Positions 34,864-43,249 of a stretch of DNA of 46,161 nt are shown here, piece by piece. The notes below the pieces were generated by a model, which saw only the letters and a list, made by a program, of their open reading frames with translations, ran no database searches and had not been told where the DNA came from. Location: positions 1 to 46,161 of the forward strand of contig JAHAJA010000033.1 of assembly GCA_018372435.1 (NCBI GenBank), written 5' to 3'. How positions within the stretch are numbered: the stretch's first letter is position 1; every line of letters begins with the position of its first letter. The position numbers and the translations under genes are program-made. The DNA comes from Clostridiales bacterium (GTDB lineage: Bacteria; Bacillota; Clostridia; Lachnospirales; Lachnospiraceae).

Positions 34864-35604
34864 ATGAAAGACGTAGTATTAAAAGTTGATCACGTTGGAA
34901 TGCAATTTAATCTAAGTGCTGAAAAGGTTGATGATTTAAAAGAATTTATTATAAAAAAATTAAAGAGACAGATAACATATAAGGAATTTTGGGCATTAAA
35001 AGATGTTAGCTTCGAATTAAAAAAAGGAGAACGCCTTGGAATCTTAGGTTTTAATGGTGCTGGTAAAAGTACTTTGCTTAAAGTTATTGCTGGCGTTTTA
35101 AAGGCAACGGAGGGTTCCGTAACGACTAAGGGTAAGGTTGTACCATTACTTGAGTTAGGTGCTGGTTTTGACAAACAGTATACAGGTAAAGAAAACATCT
35201 TCCTATATGGTGCTATGCTTGGATATACGAAAGAGTTTATTACGAAGAAGTATGAAGAAATTCTTGAATTTTCCGAACTTGGTGATTTCATTAATGTTCC
35301 AGTTAAGAATTATTCTTCTGGTATGAAAGCTAGATTAGGTTTTTCCATTGCAACAATTGTTGAACCTGAGATACTAATTCTAGATGAGGTATTATCTGTA
35401 GGCGATGCCAAATTTAGAAAGAAGAGTGAAAAGAGAATTAAGGATATGTTTGATAAAGGTGTAACTGTATTATTTGTATCCCATTCCCTAGAGCAAGTTA
35501 AGCGCCTATGTGACAGAGCCATTATATTAGAACATGGACATATTATTGCAAATGGTACAGTAGAAGAAGTAAGTGCAATATATGAAGAAAAACTAAATAA
35601 ATAA
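34864..35604 (+). CDS. tagH: Teichoic acid ABC exporter ATPase (TagH-like)
   Basis: 246 residues: Walker A GFNGAGKST (62-70), signature SSGMK (151-155), Walker B LILDE (171-175), H-loop FVSHSLEQV. Only the nucleotide-binding domain is present; the C-terminal extension of B. subtilis TagH is missing, as in O-antigen/Wzt-like short forms. Pairs with the permease upstream. The ATG follows AAAGGAG. Confidence 0.92.
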   Translation: MKDVVLKVDHVGMQFNLSAEKVDDLKEFIIKKLKRQITYKEFWALKDVSFELKKGERLGILGFNGAGKSTLLKVIAGVLKATEGSVTTKGKVVPLLELGAGFDKQYTGKENIFLYGAMLGYTKEFITKKYEEILEFSELGDFINVPVKNYSSGMKARLGFSIATIVEPEILILDEVLSVGDAKFRKKSEKRIKDMFDKGVTVLFVSHSLEQVKRLCDRAIILEHGHIIANGTVEEVSAIYEEKLNK

Positions 35605-35689
35605 TGTAGCAAAGTAGATGTTTAAACAAGTAGAAGAATTTTGTGCAATAATAAGAGTTGCCATTTTCTGAGAAAGGTAAGGGTTTAAG

Positions 35690-36097
35690 ATGAAGAAAGT
35701 TATTACTTACGGTACGTATGATTTATTACATGTTGGCCATATTAATTTATTAAGAAGAGCGAAAGCAATGGGAGATTATCTATTAGTTGTATTATCTTCT
35801 GATGAATTCAATGCTTTAAAACACAAGACAGCTTATCACTCTTATGAAGATCGTAAAACAATATTAGAAGCAATCAAATATGTTGATGAAGTAATTCCTG
35901 AATATACTTGGGAACAAAAAGTGAAAGATGTTGTGGATAACAACATTGATATCTTCGTTATGGGCCATGACTGGGAAGGACAATTTGATTTCTTAAAAGA
36001 TTACTGTGAAGTTGTATATCTTCCTCGTACAGAAGGCATATCAACAACTAAGATAAAAAATGACTTAAATATAGGAACAACGGATCACCAAGAATAA
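35690..36097 (+). CDS. tagD: Glycerol-3-phosphate cytidylyltransferase
   Basis: 135 residues making CDP-glycerol from CTP and glycerol-3-phosphate. The nucleotidyltransferase motifs GTYDLLHVGH (8-17; HxGH at 14-17) and the C-terminal RTEGISTTKIK are intact. Supplies the donor for the four glycerophosphotransferases in this locus. Confidence 0.94.
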   Translation: MKKVITYGTYDLLHVGHINLLRRAKAMGDYLLVVLSSDEFNALKHKTAYHSYEDRKTILEAIKYVDEVIPEYTWEQKVKDVVDNNIDIFVMGHDWEGQFDFLKDYCEVVYLPRTEGISTTKIKNDLNIGTTDHQE

Positions 36098-36113
36098 AAC
36101 TAAAGGATAGCCA

Positions 36114-36935
36114 ATGAAAACGATTACTAATGATATTAAAAAGAAAAAGTTATTTCTCCTCGATATAGATGGTACTGTTTCATTTGATGCAACGCCTATC
36201 GAGGGTGCCTTAGACTTTCTTAGAGAAGTAAAGGCTCGTGGTGGTAAATATGTATTCATAACCAATAATTCCACAAAGAGTATTGAGGATTATATTACTA
36301 AATTTACGAAGATGGGAATACCGGTTGACGAAAGTAGCTTCTTGACTTCTACAACTGCAACAGCGACCTTTCTAAAGCAACGTTATGGTGAACAATTATT
36401 GTATGTACTTGGAACGAAATCGTTTGTTAACGAGTTACGTAAATATGGTTTAAATGTTACGGAAGAAGCTAATGAATCTTTAAAGAGTAGTATTGTAGCT
36501 GCTGTCGTAGGCTTTGATAGTGAATTAAACTATACTAAGATTGAGAACATATGTGAGTTACTACAAACAACGAATATTGATTACTTTGCTACAAATCCAG
36601 ATTTAGCATGTCCTGTGACTTATGGATATATTCCGGATTGTGGTGCAATCTGTAATCTACTTAAAGAGGCAGTGAAACGCGAGCCTGTGTATCTTGGAAA
36701 GCCAAATAACCTTATGGTTGATATGGCGTGTAAAGAAAGTGGATATTCGAAAGAGGAAACCATTGTTATAGGGGATAGACTCTATACGGATATCGCTTGT
36801 GGGATTAATGCTGGTGTAGATACAGCTGTTGTATTTACAGGAGAAGCAAAGTATGAAGATCTTAAGTCGACAGCGTTTCCACCAACATATTATTGTGATT
36901 CCATTCAAGATTTATATATTGCATTAAGAGATTAG
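36114..36935 (+). CDS. HAD-IIA phosphatase (NagD/PGP-like)
   Basis: 273 residues. HAD motif I LLDIDGTV (D17, D19), motif II FITNNST, a C2 cap, motif III lysine in LGKPNN and motif IV IGDRLYTDI. The family hydrolyses small sugar or glycerol phosphates. Starting 17 bp after tagD, it may remove phosphate from a polyol-phosphate intermediate or be a clean-up enzyme; the substrate is not determined. Confidence 0.9.
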   Translation: MKTITNDIKKKKLFLLDIDGTVSFDATPIEGALDFLREVKARGGKYVFITNNSTKSIEDYITKFTKMGIPVDESSFLTSTTATATFLKQRYGEQLLYVLGTKSFVNELRKYGLNVTEEANESLKSSIVAAVVGFDSELNYTKIENICELLQTTNIDYFATNPDLACPVTYGYIPDCGAICNLLKEAVKREPVYLGKPNNLMVDMACKESGYSKEETIVIGDRLYTDIACGINAGVDTAVVFTGEAKYEDLKSTAFPPTYYCDSIQDLYIALRD

Positions 36936-36943
36936 AATAGGTT

Positions 36944-36983
36944 GCCGCACAAAAGCATTTCTGAATGAAGTTATTTGTGTGGC
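36944..36983 (+). other. Stem-loop between the HAD gene and the second GT2/TagF gene
   Basis: GCCGCACAAA (36944-36953) pairs with TTTGTGTGGC (36974-36983), with an inner CATT/AATG stem. A weak T-containing tract follows, so partial termination inside the operon is possible. Confidence 0.55.
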
Positions 36984-37013
36984 ACCTTGTTTTGTATATA
37001 GGAGGAATTAGTA

Positions 37014-39230
37014 TTGGGTGTCAGTATAATTATTCCATATCATAGAGGGGAACATTTTTTAAGAGATTGTTTGGATAGTATAGTAGAAGCAAGACTTGAA
37101 GAGTATGAAGTGATTATTGTTCGTGATGTGAATCGTCTTGACAATGTGAATGAGGAAAAGAGTATTTTGCAACTGCTAGAATGGTATAAAACCTTATTAC
37201 CAATAAGGGATTTTACTTTATTAGATAAAACTGGTGTTGCAGCAGCGAGAAATCTCGGTCTAAGTAAGGCAAGTAAAGAATATGTATATTTTATGGATAG
37301 TGATGATTATTTATTACATGATGGCTTAAGCAAGATGCTACAAGCCGCATCATCTAGTGAAGCAACTGTAGTATATGGAACTATGTGCACTACATGGTTT
37401 AAGCGATATACTTTTTTGAAATCTGATGAACAGGAAATGTACAAGGACTCTAAGGATGTTACTACTGATATGGTTAAGAGATATGATGTGAGTGACGTAG
37501 CAGAGCAGTTGTTTAAGGAAGAGATAAGTGTACTTAATATGTTAATCAAGCGGTCCTGGTTAGAAGAAAGTGGCTTACAGTTTGATGAAGCAAACGAGTT
37601 TTACTCAGATCTATCGTACGTAACAGGTTTACTAGCAAGAAGTACAAGTGATGATACCTGGATTTGTAGTAGGTCTAAAACCTATGCGAAGAGATATCAT
37701 AATGATACAATTCAATATCCCTCCTTATCGCAGGTGAAAGCTAATAACCGTATGGAACAATTCTTAGACGCTTATGTTGCTTCTAAAGGATATATAGGAG
37801 CTTCTAGGGAGGATTTAACAGATCTCTTAGACGAATATTGTTGTAGATTTCTTCTACAAAACTATGAAAAGTCCTATCATGGGAAAAATGATCCTGTATT
37901 AACAGAAAACACCCTTGGTGCATATTCCATAGCGCTACAGGATATGAATAATCGTGTGTTTATTAACTTTAATAAACAGCAACAACAAATCCTTATGGCA
38001 ATTAGAAACAACAAACAAGTGAAGGCAGTTAAGATAGCGAATAAGATGTTTATGAAACGAAAGAAGAAGGGGTTATTAGGGAATACCATTCAACGAGCGA
38101 GAGCGCTAGATAAATTCATCTTTCGTAGATTACCGGTTAAGCATAACTGGGTTATGTTTGAGAGTTTTGGTGGTAAGAGCTATTCGGATAATTGTAAATA
38201 TATCTATGAGTATATGTTAAGAAACTATGGAAGCGAGTATAGATTTATTTGGGTTATGCGAGATCATAAGATAGTTATACCGGGTAATCCTGTTGTCATT
38301 AAACCAAACACGTACAAGTATCTTTATTACCTTGCAAGGTCAAAGTTTCTTGTGTTTAATAGTAGGCAACCAATTTGGTATAATAAGAGAAAAGAGAGTG
38401 TGTTTATTGAAACTTGGCATGGGACTCCTCTTAAGAAACTAGTTTTTGATATGGAAGATGTACATTCAGCTTCCTTAACACACAAAGAAGATTTTTATAA
38501 AGTATCTAGAAAGTGGGATTATCTTCTATCGGATAATGGCTTCTCAACTGAGGTATTCGAACATGCATTTTTATTTGATAAAGAAAAGATTGTAGAATAT
38601 GGTTATCCAAGAAATGATTTATTATACGCAGACAATGCAGATGAGATTGCAGGGAATGTAAAACAAAAACTTGGTATACCACAGGGAAAGAAGGTCATTC
38701 TCTATGCACCTACATGGCGTGATGATGAATACTATTCTCACGGGAAATATAAATTCTCACTTGCTATTGACATTGAACAGATGAAACAAAGATTAGGTGA
38801 GGAGTATGTACTTCTTTTGCGTACCCATTACTTTGTTGTAGATCAAGTGGATTCTTTATGTGGAGATGGGTTTGTATACAACGGAAGTCGTTATCAAGAT
38901 ATAACAGAATTATACCTTGCTTCAGATATCTGCATTACGGATTATTCCTCTGTATTCTTTGACTATGCAAATCTTAAAAGACCAATTTTATTCTTTACGT
39001 ATGATTTAGAGAAATATAGAGAAGAATTACATGGATTCTATATTGATATGGAGACAGAAGTACCTGGTCCTCTCTTACAGACGAATGAAGATTTAATACA
39101 GGCGATTGAACATATTAATGATGTTGAAGAAACATACAAGGAACGGTATAATACATTCTATAATCGTTTCTGTGGAATCGATGATGGACATGCAGCTGAA
39201 AGAGTCGTTGAGAAACTGATTCGTGGGTAA
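37014..39230 (+). CDS. Second bifunctional GT2 / CDP-glycerol glycerophosphotransferase
   Basis: 738 residues, a paralogue of the protein at 31608. GT2 domain with SIIIPYHRGEHFLRDCL and DSDD (95-98); TagF-like domain with ETWHGTPLKKL, YPRNDLLY, YAPTWRDDEYY, ICITDYSSVFFDYA and DDGHAAE. Its linker is ordinary and lacks the acidic tract of the first copy. It starts with TTG at 37014 behind GGAGGAA at ideal spacing; no closer ATG gives the GT2 N-terminus. Confidence 0.9.
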   Translation: MGVSIIIPYHRGEHFLRDCLDSIVEARLEEYEVIIVRDVNRLDNVNEEKSILQLLEWYKTLLPIRDFTLLDKTGVAAARNLGLSKASKEYVYFMDSDDYLLHDGLSKMLQAASSSEATVVYGTMCTTWFKRYTFLKSDEQEMYKDSKDVTTDMVKRYDVSDVAEQLFKEEISVLNMLIKRSWLEESGLQFDEANEFYSDLSYVTGLLARSTSDDTWICSRSKTYAKRYHNDTIQYPSLSQVKANNRMEQFLDAYVASKGYIGASREDLTDLLDEYCCRFLLQNYEKSYHGKNDPVLTENTLGAYSIALQDMNNRVFINFNKQQQQILMAIRNNKQVKAVKIANKMFMKRKKKGLLGNTIQRARALDKFIFRRLPVKHNWVMFESFGGKSYSDNCKYIYEYMLRNYGSEYRFIWVMRDHKIVIPGNPVVIKPNTYKYLYYLARSKFLVFNSRQPIWYNKRKESVFIETWHGTPLKKLVFDMEDVHSASLTHKEDFYKVSRKWDYLLSDNGFSTEVFEHAFLFDKEKIVEYGYPRNDLLYADNADEIAGNVKQKLGIPQGKKVILYAPTWRDDEYYSHGKYKFSLAIDIEQMKQRLGEEYVLLLRTHYFVVDQVDSLCGDGFVYNGSRYQDITELYLASDICITDYSSVFFDYANLKRPILFFTYDLEKYREELHGFYIDMETEVPGPLLQTNEDLIQAIEHINDVEETYKERYNTFYNRFCGIDDGHAAERVVEKLIRG

Positions 39231-39256
39231 GGACGAAACTCCCTAGACTTTATCAG

Positions 39257-39490
39257 CATACTTCTAGGCACGAATACTAGGCACAAAACACGCTACGTAA
39301 CTATGTTACTTCTAAGTGTGTGTGGAAGTATGGTCAAGTTATACGGACACGCCTTCAACACGACATCCTGTCGTGTTCAGGCTGCCTCGGCTTCCTTGCC
39401 TCGTCTTCCTTTGTTATCTAACACACACTAAGAAGAACTATAGTTACTTCGCTATCGTTTCTTAGCATAGTATTCGAGTCGAGAAGTATG
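39257..39490. repeat. MITE-like element with long imperfect inverted repeats
   Basis: The left arm (39257-39323) and right arm (39421-39490) are inverted repeats of each other at roughly three-quarters identity, with exact blocks such as CATACTTCT/AGAAGTATG, CGAATACTA/TAGTATTCG and AGTGTGTGT/ACACACACT. The centre is GC-richer and holds a perfect hairpin (AACACGACA-tcc-TGTCGTGTT, 39357-39377) and a 14-nt tandem duplication (39384-39397 and 39398-39411, one mismatch). It contains no credible gene. It could be a small non-autonomous element or a very large 3' hairpin of the upstream gene. Confidence 0.7.
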
Positions 39491-39497
39491 ATATAAT
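39489..39497 (+). promoter_or_regulatory. Extended -10 promoter at the right end of the inverted-repeat element
   Basis: TGATATAAT (39489-39497), with no clear -35. It would start a transcript at about 39504, exactly where the ~21-nt repeat tract begins. Confidence 0.5.
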
Positions 39498-39502
39498 GTG
39501 TA

Positions 39503-39701
39503 GATGAGTTTCGTTTTTACTTGAATAGTTTCGTTTAAGACGGTAGTTTGTTTTTACTGAAACAGTATCGTTATTAACTAGTACAGTTTTGATATTAATT
39601 AGAAGTATTTTGATTCAAACTAGAACAATTTCAATTTGAACTAGAATAGTTTCGTTATTAACTAGAATATCTCGTTATCAGTTAGGTAAGTTTCTTTAAT
39701 A
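39503..39701 (+). repeat. About nine degenerate ~21-nt units forming a 5' leader
   Basis: In-register units start at 39519, 39556, 39577, 39598, 39619, 39640, 39661 (one base short) and 39681; shorter partial units occupy 39503-39518 and 39540-39555. Typical unit: ACTAGAATAG followed by TTTCGTTATTA. The tract ends right at the AAGGAG ribosome site of the next gene. It is not an ORF; all frames have stops. Confidence 0.8.
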
Positions 39702-39711
39702 AGGAGTATAT

Positions 39712-40914
39712 ATGAGGAAAGTATTGCAATTAGTTCGAAGCGTTGTTAAGAAGTGCATCGTGCTAATATATATAATTTTGAATAAGGTATTACCATTACA
39801 GAAAAAGACCATTGTGTTTGGTAGTAATTTGGGTAGAAATTATTCGGGGAACCCAAAGGCAATCTATGAGAATATGGTTGAACAGGGTTTAGACCAAATC
39901 TATCATATTGTATGGTTTTTTGAGAATGAGAATACGAAGATACCTGGTAATGCTAAGATTGCAAAGTATGGACGTTTTAAGTATCTTTATTATATGGCTG
40001 TAGCTAAGGTCTGGGTCTTTGATTGCAGACAACCCAAGTTCTTAATGAAAAGAAAAGGCGTTACGTATATCCAGACCTGGCATGGAACACCTCTTAAGAA
40101 GTTAGCCCTTGATATGAAAGAAGTAACCATGGCAGAAGGAAAGGATACAGACGAATATAAGAAGGACTTTTATAATAACGCTCAGACTTGGGATTATCTA
40201 CTATCACAGAATTCCTATTCTACAGCAATCTTTCGTAGAGCATTTGCTTTCTATAAGACGATGGTGGAGGTTGGATATCCAAGGAATGATATTCTATTCA
40301 CTGGTAACAATGAAGAGACAATTAAGGAACTTAAAATGGAACTTGGATTACCTCTTGATAAGAAGGTAATCTTATATGCTCCTACATGGAGAGATGATGA
40401 ATTCTATTGTCAAGGAAGTTACAAATTCAATCCAAGCTTAGCGTTCCATATGTTTATGGAGAAGTTAAGAGAGGAATATGTATGTATTGTAAAGTATCAT
40501 TATCTTATTCAGGATTCCATTGATTGGGCTGATTATAAGGGATTTATCTATGATTACGATAAGAGTTATGATATTGCCAATCTATATCTTGTATCAGATA
40601 TGCTCATCACAGATTATTCTTCGGTTATGTTTGATTATAGTTTGTTAAATCGTCCGATGTTCTTCTATGCGTATGATTTAGAGAAATATAAGGATATCCT
40701 TAGAGGCTTTTATTTTGATTTTGTTTCTGATGTACCAGGTCCAATTTCTCTTAAGACGGAGGACTTAATAGATGATATTCTACATTACGACGCTAACGAT
40801 TATAGAGCAAAATACACAAGATTTCATGAAAAATACAATCATTTAGATGATGGACATGCTTCAGAAAAGGTTGTAGAAATCATTAAATCTCATATAAGTA
40901 GGAATGGAGAATAG
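39712..40914 (+). CDS. CDP-glycerol glycerophosphotransferase (TagB/TagF-like)
   Basis: 400 residues, a stand-alone polyol-phosphate transferase without a GT2 domain. N-terminal hydrophobic segment (about 13-27), then KTIVFGSNLGRNYSGNPKAIY, QTWHGTPLKKLALDM, YPRNDILF, YAPTWRDDEFY, LITDYSSVMFDYS and DDGHASE. It probably transfers glycerol-phosphate (or a related CDP-polyol) to the lipid-linked chain. Preceded by the repeat leader. Confidence 0.9.
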   Translation: MRKVLQLVRSVVKKCIVLIYIILNKVLPLQKKTIVFGSNLGRNYSGNPKAIYENMVEQGLDQIYHIVWFFENENTKIPGNAKIAKYGRFKYLYYMAVAKVWVFDCRQPKFLMKRKGVTYIQTWHGTPLKKLALDMKEVTMAEGKDTDEYKKDFYNNAQTWDYLLSQNSYSTAIFRRAFAFYKTMVEVGYPRNDILFTGNNEETIKELKMELGLPLDKKVILYAPTWRDDEFYCQGSYKFNPSLAFHMFMEKLREEYVCIVKYHYLIQDSIDWADYKGFIYDYDKSYDIANLYLVSDMLITDYSSVMFDYSLLNRPMFFYAYDLEKYKDILRGFYFDFVSDVPGPISLKTEDLIDDILHYDANDYRAKYTRFHEKYNHLDDGHASEKVVEIIKSHISRNGE

Positions 40915-40918
40915 ATTT

Positions 40919-42094
40919 ATGAAACAATTCGCAAAAAAGATAGGATATATGCTTTTCGCATTTTTCTTCTATATTGGTCGAATCTTTACTAGGGTTAATA
41001 AGCATAAAGTATTCTGCATTATGACCCATGATAGTAGTATGGATAGCAATGTTGGTATGATTATTCAAGAAATGAAGGAGCAAAATCCAAATTATAAGTT
41101 CTATTATATTAAGAAAGAAGATACTGCCGAAGTTAAGAATGGAGGGAAAGTTAACAGTGTTCTTGAATTCTTCTTGGTGAAACCATTCCAAATGGCAACA
41201 GCCGGCTATATCTTTTTAGATAACATCTTCTTACCAATGTCATATCTGCATTTTTCTTCTAAGACAAAGGTAGTGCAATTGTGGCATGGAACAGGAACGA
41301 TTAAGAAATTCGGTCAAGATGCAAATGAGGGAAGTCTGAAGAAATTAGAGTATCGTGCAAATCGTACAATTACCCATCTAATTGTGAATGCAGAGGGGAT
41401 TAGGGAACAATATGCGGGTGCTTTTGGTGTAGAGTTAGATAAGGTTTATGCTACTGGTTTACCAAGGACTGATATCTTGTTTGATAGTAAGAAGCAACAT
41501 AATGATAAGAAAGTATTCTATCAACAGTATCCAGAATTAAAAGATAAGAAAATTGTATTATATGCTCCAACATTTCGTGATGAAGAAGTTGCGAAACCGA
41601 AGATGGAGCTTGATTTGGATGCATTCATTAACCAGCTACCAGATGATCTAGTATGTATCATTAAACTTCACCCGTTTGTAGCTAGGCAATATGCATGGAC
41701 AAAGGAGCAACAAGAAAGGTATAAAGGTAGGGTTTACAATCTGTCCTCTTATCCTGATACGAATACCTTATTACTAGTTGCAGATGCTCTTATAACAGAT
41801 TATTCTTCAATTATATATGAGTATTGTCTAAGGGAGAGACCGATGATCTTCTATGCATATGATTTGGAAGCCTTTGAGAGTCAGGGAAGAGGTTTTTATG
41901 AAACTTACGAAGCCTTTGTTCCGGGTATGGTAGCTAGGACAACCGATGAAGTAATAGAAGCAATTAAGATGAATCTATGTGAAGATAAATATGACCTAGA
42001 ACGAATTGAATGGTTTAGAGATAGACATTATCAATATTTTGATGGGAAGTCTACTGAACGCGTTATTGAATTAATAAGTTCGAATGATAAATAG
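40919..42094 (+). CDS. Divergent CDP-glycerol glycerophosphotransferase
   Basis: 391 residues, the most divergent of the four: LWHGTGTIKKFGQDA, TGLPRTDILF, YAPTFRDEEV, IKLHPF and LITDYSSIIYEY. Membrane-associating N-terminus (FAKKIGYMLFAFFFYIGRIF). The HGTGTIKK variant resembles TagB-like primases or ribitol-type enzymes; the acceptor is unknown. The ATG at 40919 with GGAG 9 nt upstream is chosen over 40904. It begins 4 bp after the preceding stop. A strong terminator follows. Confidence 0.88.
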   Translation: MKQFAKKIGYMLFAFFFYIGRIFTRVNKHKVFCIMTHDSSMDSNVGMIIQEMKEQNPNYKFYYIKKEDTAEVKNGGKVNSVLEFFLVKPFQMATAGYIFLDNIFLPMSYLHFSSKTKVVQLWHGTGTIKKFGQDANEGSLKKLEYRANRTITHLIVNAEGIREQYAGAFGVELDKVYATGLPRTDILFDSKKQHNDKKVFYQQYPELKDKKIVLYAPTFRDEEVAKPKMELDLDAFINQLPDDLVCIIKLHPFVARQYAWTKEQQERYKGRVYNLSSYPDTNTLLLVADALITDYSSIIYEYCLRERPMIFYAYDLEAFESQGRGFYETYEAFVPGMVARTTDEVIEAIKMNLCEDKYDLERIEWFRDRHYQYFDGKSTERVIELISSNDK

Positions 42095-42118
42095 AGTACA
42101 ATACTATCAAAAAATTAA

Positions 42119-42163
42119 ATGCCGGTGGTGGATATATCATATCTGTCACCGGCATATTTTTTT
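42119..42163 (+). terminator. Strong terminator of the transferase genes
   Basis: ATGCCGGTG (42119-42127) pairs with CACCGGCAT (42147-42155), with inner GATAT/ATATC, followed by TTTTTTT. Confidence 0.92.
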
Positions 42164-42201
42164 GAGATTAAAATTACCAATACCATTGAAAATACTCATG
42201 A

Positions 42202-42310
42202 AGAGATACTATAAATACAAGAGATGCTTTATATAGTAGAGAAGCTTTAAGTAGTAGAGATGTTGTAAATAGAAGAGATGCTTTAATATGAAAAAGATGC
42301 TATAATTATT
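42202..42310 (+). repeat. Six degenerate 18-nt tandem units before the lysozyme gene
   Basis: Units start at 42202, 42220, 42238, 42256, 42274 and 42293 (after one inserted base). Consensus AGAGATGCTTTAAATAGT. All are AT-rich and non-coding. They occupy most of the 246-bp gap between the terminator and the GH25 gene. No clear promoter is seen between them and the gene. Confidence 0.8.
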
Positions 42311-42409
42311 TAAAGTATGGAATAATTATACATGCTTACGTTATGAAAATAAAAAAGGGGATAGTATAGTATATCAAGATATTTGATTGATATATAAGGG
42401 AGTGAATAT

Positions 42410-43147
42410 ATGAAGAAATTAAGAAAAAGAGGAAAGATAATTATATTGTGCTTGGTTATTGCTGTTATACTTGGTGGAGCATGCTCGTATGCGGTTTATA
42501 ATGGATATATACTCTTAAATAATCCATCAAAAAATAAGTATCCAATCCGTGGAGTTGATGTTTCCCATTATCAAGGCGAGATCGATTGGGAGGTACTCTC
42601 ATCGGAAAGAATTCAATTTGCTTATATTAAAGCGACAGAAGGCAGCAGTCATGTAGATGACAGGTTCCTATATAACTTGGAACAGGCAAAGAAGACAAAG
42701 TTATTAGTTGGTGCCTATCATTTCTTTAGTTTCGATAGTCCTGGAGAAAAACAGGCGAAGAATTTCATTAAGAATGTGGAGGTAGATGAGTCTATGCTAC
42801 CACCTGTAGTTGATGTTGAATATTATGGAAATAAGAAAAAGAATCCACCGAATGCTGATCAGTTACGAGAAGAGTTGCAGATTTATCTGGATTCCATTCA
42901 GGAGTATTATAATCTTACACCAATCATTTACGCCACAGAAGAAATGTGGAATACTTATCTAAAGGGGTATTTTGATTCGTATACTTTGTGGATTAGGAAT
43001 GTAATAACTAAGCCACAAATTAATAGAGAATGGACTTTCTGGCAATATAGCAATCGTGGTAGGTTAAAAGGCTATCAGGGTGAAGAAGCTTATATCGATC
43101 TAAATGTTTTCTATGGAGATAAGGAGCAGTGGAAGGAATTTCATTAG
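42410..43147 (+). CDS. GH25 lysozyme (N-acetylmuramidase), membrane-anchored
   Basis: 245 residues. An N-terminal membrane helix (about 11-32) anchors or exports the protein. The GH25 domain (about 45-245) shows GVDVSHYQGEIDWEVL, IKATEGSSHVDDRF, GAYHFFSFDSPG, the catalytic pair region PPVVDVEYYG (D and E), and LWIRN with a final DLNVFYG. It cleaves peptidoglycan and could open the wall for polymer insertion (inference). Confidence 0.92.
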   Translation: MKKLRKRGKIIILCLVIAVILGGACSYAVYNGYILLNNPSKNKYPIRGVDVSHYQGEIDWEVLSSERIQFAYIKATEGSSHVDDRFLYNLEQAKKTKLLVGAYHFFSFDSPGEKQAKNFIKNVEVDESMLPPVVDVEYYGNKKKNPPNADQLREELQIYLDSIQEYYNLTPIIYATEEMWNTYLKGYFDSYTLWIRNVITKPQINREWTFWQYSNRGRLKGYQGEEAYIDLNVFYGDKEQWKEFH

Positions 43148-43171
43148 ATTTAAGAAGGGCTATACAAAGGG

Positions 43172-43216
43172 AAACTCCGTGAATGAAGATTTAGCACATT
43201 CACGGAGTTTTATTTA
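43172..43216. terminator. Bidirectional terminator between GH25 and LCP genes
   Basis: AAACTCCGTGAATG (43172-43185) pairs with CATTCACGGAGTTT (43197-43210), followed by TTATTTATT; convergent genes share it. Confidence 0.9.
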
Positions 43217-43249
43217 TTGGTAAAGGTATTTAATTTCTAAAACTAACAG

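Noticed and set aside
34890..35612. Antisense ORFs over tagH
   Set aside because: They mirror the ABC ATPase codons and show no independent features.
39503..39701. CRISPR array
   Set aside because: Units are contiguous and degenerate, with no constant repeat separated by unique spacers, and no cas genes are present.
39231..39711. Transposase remnant or IS element
   Set aside because: No frame in this region encodes recognisable transposase residues; only non-autonomous (MITE-like) structure is supported.
42202..42310. Short repetitive protein gene (18 nt = 6 codons)
   Set aside because: No start with ribosome site, and stops interrupt the frames.
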